Shown here: in pieces, positions 58,617 through 61,744 of the stretch
Layout of the letters: each line of letters starts with the position of its first letter
Position numbering within the stretch: position 1 is the stretch's first letter
Assembly (NCBI GenBank): GCA_030649165.1
Contig: JAUSGG010000042.1
Location: 1 to 61,744 of the forward strand
Reading direction: 5' to 3'
Origin: Armatimonadota bacterium
GTDB lineage: Bacteria; Armatimonadota; UBA5829; JAUSEB01
Length of the DNA: 61,744 nucleotides
Made by a program: the position numbers and the translations under genes
Notes under the pieces: model-generated
Database searches by the model: none
Seen by the model: only the letters and a program-made list of their open reading frames with translations
Told to the model about the DNA's origin: nothing

Positions 58617-61600
58617 TTAACCACCCTCCGCTATATTGACAACCAATGGACTCTTGCCAAGCGTGACCTTACCCACATCCACCGTGCCATCGGTCGCCAC
58701 TACGCGCCCCTGCATGGTGTTGCCGATGGTAACCCGGACCGCGCGGCTCGACATGGTGCGCAGCTTGAGCGATTTGAGCGTAAACGGCTTGTCCATATTT
58801 GTAATCGTGTAAGTCTCGGCTCGCTTGTCACGAGTGTATTTGACTTGCCCCAGCCATTTGGGCATGATGACGGGCAGGACGATCTTGTCGGCTTTCCACA
58901 CCCATTCGGCGGGCCTGATGGCGGCGGTCGCGCGCGGGACGTCCATCTTGAGCCCCGCGGCGGCGTAGGTCATGACCATCGTCGCGCCCATTCTCATATC
59001 CCGAAGCAGCCAGTAGCCGCAGTTGCCGGTTTTAACGTCCGAATAGAACTCTTCCTGGCACCACGGTATGCGGGAGTTTTCCACCGTGAACTGCGTCCAT
59101 ATCTCATCCGCAAGGTTAAGGGATATGTCATCCAGGCCGCGAAGCATAGCATGCGACATGAAGTAGTAGTTCCAGCCGATGCCCACTCCGTCGCAAATCC
59201 ACCAGTTTATCGGCTTCGCGTCCGGGTGGCGCGCGTCCACCATACCGTAAGGGACGTCCTTGCTCAGGACTTCATGGCACGTCTTTATGGCCGACGCGAC
59301 CTGTTGATCGGGAATGCCGTCCTCAAAGCCCAGAATATCCGCGTACCAGGTTCCGGCAAGCTGGATAATCGACACCCAGTCGAGGTTCGCGCCGGCGCCC
59401 ACGCCCGCCGACTGCCGGAAATACTTGCCGGTCCAGAGCAGCTTCTCGATTTGTTCGAGCGCCTTCTTGTGATTTGCCCGCAGATCGGACGCGTAATCGC
59501 GCTCGCCAAGATCATCGGCCAATCGCGCGACCGCCAGGAGCGCGGCTGCCCACTGGTTCGCATCGTAGCCGCACTTGTCTATCATAGTCCAGCCGTCGTA
59601 GCCGTACTGGGTCTCGGGCAGGCCGTCATCGTCCTCGTCCTGCGCGTCGACCCACGTCATGGCTTGCTTGACGTGCGGCCACATTTCCTTGAGGAACGCC
59701 TTGTCCCCGGTCCACTGGTAGTTGCGCGCAACTTCGAGGCAGTATTTGATCGGCAAATTCACCCAGTGGCCGTCGTAGTCTCGCCGGTTCTTGCTGGGGT
59801 CAGCCGGTTTCCACTCCTTGGGGAAGGCGTACGTGTCCGATATGCCCGAGGAGACGCCGAGATCGTGGGGCACGAACCCGGCGGGAGTCTGTACCCCCGC
59901 AAATTGCCGCAGGACTTTGGCATCGAGTTCGGGGAATCCGGCGAGCTTGGTGAACGAACCATAGTAGCGGACGTCCATCGTGCCGAAGAGAGGGCAGCCG
60001 TTGGCGGACTCATAGGTGAAGGCGATTCCGTCCTTTGTGAGCCACGTGCAGGTCGGCAACAGGTAGAAATTGCTCTGCGTCATCTCCCTGAACCACTTCG
60101 GCAGCGTGCTGGTGGCAATAATGTCATAGTGTTTCCTGGTCATTCGCAGGAGGTCGTCGTGCGTTCTTGCGACTTCCTCCGCCGCCGCCGGAGCATCGGC
60201 GAACCATTTCTCATACTTGTGCCCGAACCGATGGCCGCCGGGGTCGATGTGGTTGGGAGCATACCAAGCGCAGATAAGCCCCGCGGCGGCGCTCTTGCCG
60301 GGCGCGACTGTGAATCTCTGCTCTACCGCGTAAACAGAAGCTTTGGATGCGACGACGGACTGGCCTTTCGCCAGGGCAGCGGGCATATCCTCGGGCTTGG
60401 CGACCGAGTAAGTGAACACCCGTCCTCCCTTCAGAGAACGGGCAGCGAGAGCGTATTCCGCATCGGTGTTCGACGTGAGCTTGATCGATTCCACGCTTCC
60501 GGCCATGCGGTTTACGTCAACACGGCGCATGGCGACGACTCCCTCCGCAAGTGGCGCGCTCGAAAGCCTGCCCGCGGTGACGGCGAATACCAGGGGCGCG
60601 ATCGCCCCGAATCGCGCGACCTCTATCGCCTCTATGTCTTTGCTGCCGTCGGTGGCTATGGCGAAGAGGTTGATCACCCAACTACTGCCGGATGCGGTCT
60701 TGCCGGAGGTCTGAGCCGGCGAATAAGGCAACGGCCCGCCGCCCCATTCGCCGATCTCGTGCCCGACTCGGAGCGGAACAGTCTGCTTCGTTCCATCCCT
60801 ATAGCGGACCGCATATTCTGCGGACGTCCCCATCGGGTGCGCCCATCCGGCGCAATTGCCAAAGAAGAAGATGCAGTCGGCCCTGGCGTTTACCGGAATC
60901 GAGACGCGATCCGTGTTCGTGGGTCCACCGGCCATAACCACGGACTTGCCGCCGGCCGCTTCATCGTCGATGACTTCGAAAGGAATACCATAAACGTCCC
61001 GCCTGCCGGGTTTGAGATCGTCAAAGTTCATCAGAGCGTGGGGCTTGTCATCCCCAAACGGGTGGCTCTTGTAACTCCGGTTGCAGGCGCGCGATATGTC
61101 TATCGGAGTGAAATCGTATGACTTGAGATAGGCGTCCTCCAGGGTCTTCCGGTTCCGCATGATCTTCTCTTGAACCGCGGCGGCATCGAGTTCAGCCTTG
61201 GTCGCAAAACGGATTCCGCGCGCATGATTGCCGTCTATCGGGGAACTCGCGCTCAGAATGGTCACGGGAACCTGCTCTGAACGGACGGAGAGCCCCCGCA
61301 GCCAGCTCGAATAGTCCGTGCCATAGGCAAGCGCCAGACCGACTTCCGCGGGCTCCTTGCCCGTGTTCGCAATCTCAGCGTCGAAAATCGCCACCGGATA
61401 TGAGGAATGGCGGATGTCGTGGAGCACAAACGGCGACCAGCACCAGAGCGTGAGCTTAACCGGCAGGTCGGGAAACGTGAGCTTTGCGAATGGGAAATTG
61501 CCCTCGAAGCGCACTTTGCCGGCGGACAGCGGATAGACGCCGGTCTTACCTTCGGACCGGTACGTGAGGTAAAGCCCAGAGCCTGCAATAGATGGGATGC

Positions 61601-61742
61601 GGGCAGCCCAGTTGTTGATGTTGCCGAACTCCATGAGCGTTCCCTGGCTCGATATCTCTATCGAGCCTGCGCCGATGCCGCCCATCGGCATGCCGACCGG
61701 CCGCCCCTGCTCTGTGTATTCGATGCCCTGAAAGTCGGCCAT
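58617..61742 (-). CDS. GH116-like glycosidase (GBA2/DUF608 type), 5' end at window edge
   Basis: 1041 residues. The N-terminus 'GRPVGMPMGGIGAGSIEISS' and 'QGTLMEFGNINNWA' is the GH116 N-terminal beta domain. The C-terminal half is an (alpha/alpha)6 barrel with 'NFYLLPTCTWLTKDGIAFTY', 'WPHVKQAMTWVDAQDEDDDG' and 'YDGWTMIDKCGYDANQWAAA'. GH116 enzymes are beta-glucosidases, xylosidases or glucosylceramidases. Only two bases precede the ATG, so a further upstream start (signal peptide) is possible outside the window. Confidence 0.85.
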   Translation of the reverse strand: MADFQGIEYTEQGRPVGMPMGGIGAGSIEISSQGTLMEFGNINNWAARIPSIAGSGLYLTYRSEGKTGVYPLSAGKVRFEGNFPFAKLTFPDLPVKLTLWCWSPFVLHDIRHSSYPVAIFDAEIANTGKEPAEVGLALAYGTDYSSWLRGLSVRSEQVPVTILSASSPIDGNHARGIRFATKAELDAAAVQEKIMRNRKTLEDAYLKSYDFTPIDISRACNRSYKSHPFGDDKPHALMNFDDLKPGRRDVYGIPFEVIDDEAAGGKSVVMAGGPTNTDRVSIPVNARADCIFFFGNCAGWAHPMGTSAEYAVRYRDGTKQTVPLRVGHEIGEWGGGPLPYSPAQTSGKTASGSSWVINLFAIATDGSKDIEAIEVARFGAIAPLVFAVTAGRLSSAPLAEGVVAMRRVDVNRMAGSVESIKLTSNTDAEYALAARSLKGGRVFTYSVAKPEDMPAALAKGQSVVASKASVYAVEQRFTVAPGKSAAAGLICAWYAPNHIDPGGHRFGHKYEKWFADAPAAAEEVARTHDDLLRMTRKHYDIIATSTLPKWFREMTQSNFYLLPTCTWLTKDGIAFTYESANGCPLFGTMDVRYYGSFTKLAGFPELDAKVLRQFAGVQTPAGFVPHDLGVSSGISDTYAFPKEWKPADPSKNRRDYDGHWVNLPIKYCLEVARNYQWTGDKAFLKEMWPHVKQAMTWVDAQDEDDDGLPETQYGYDGWTMIDKCGYDANQWAAALLAVARLADDLGERDYASDLRANHKKALEQIEKLLWTGKYFRQSAGVGAGANLDWVSIIQLAGTWYADILGFEDGIPDQQVASAIKTCHEVLSKDVPYGMVDARHPDAKPINWWICDGVGIGWNYYFMSHAMLRGLDDISLNLADEIWTQFTVENSRIPWCQEEFYSDVKTGNCGYWLLRDMRMGATMVMTYAAAGLKMDVPRATAAIRPAEWVWKADKIVLPVIMPKWLGQVKYTRDKRAETYTITNMDKPFTLKSLKLRTMSSRAVRVTIGNTMQGRVVATDGTVDVGKVTLGKSPLVVNIAEGG

Positions 61743-61744
61743 CA

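Noticed and set aside
58323-61121. A 932-residue plus-strand open frame opposite the GH116-like gene
   Set aside because: Antisense shadow of a recognised enzyme; its start runs through hairpin repeats and no domain is recognisable.

Overview
The window looks like the chromosome of a GC-rich, flagellated (or formerly flagellated), polysaccharide-degrading bacterium. Flagellar gene order (TIGR02530-hook-FlbD-MotA ... FliP-Q-R-FlhB-A-F-G-PilZ-FliA-SwrB-like) resembles the Firmicutes/Armatimonadota arrangement. The many short palindromic repeats and the secreted (alpha/alpha)6, beta-helix and GxGYxYP glycosidase-type proteins fit Armatimonadota or a neighbouring environmental lineage. This placement is inference; there is no rRNA gene to prove it.

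Layout. 1-2337: a MITE-like inverted repeat and a secreted beta-propeller protein. 2338-15132: flagellar/chemotaxis-type operon (hook, stator, export gate, FlhF/FlhG placement ATPases, a tandem-PilZ c-di-GMP effector, sigma-28 and a SwrB-like protein). It carries a probable deletion from the end of motA into fliP that removes motB, fliL, fliM, fliN, fliO and the first part of fliP. FlhB also has Ser in place of the autocleavage Asn. 15480-26396: a complete sulfate-to-homocysteine block: cysK, a frameshifted YezD-like gene, a 46-residue membrane protein, a TauE/SafE transporter, APS reductase, CysD, CysN, MetY, a ThiS-like carrier, a MoeB/ThiF adenylyltransferase, a JAMM protease, and a siroheme sulfite reductase fused to TusA. 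The last five genes match in kind the protein-thiocarboxylate methionine route described in Wolinella succinogenes (MetY/HcyS/HcyF/HcyD/Sir).

26799-38700: a 1686-residue secreted GxGYxYP protein, an RHS protein with a Pro/Trp-rich linker and a cysteine-rich tip, an IS630-type insertion sequence 17 bp downstream of it, a pair of paralogous membrane-anchored proteins, and a 1.2 kb graveyard of RHS fragments and repeats. 38769-42900: Gfo/Idh/MocA oxidoreductase, DUF6504 protein, phosphoketolase and initiator tRNA-Met with its own promoter and terminator.

42972-61742 (all minus strand): a carbohydrate island with an acyl hydrolase, a trehalase-like glycosidase, a large (alpha/alpha) toroid protein, class II aldolase, a single-chain restriction-modification enzyme, a beta-helix (pectate-lyase-like) protein, a URO-D family protein, a membrane-anchored repeat protein and a GH116-like glycosidase that runs to the window edge. 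Two orphan C-terminal tails of URO-D genes sit directly behind secreted-enzyme genes. Several families of short dispersed repeats run through the whole window and in at least three genes (sulfite reductase, flhF, swrB-like) are translated in frame.
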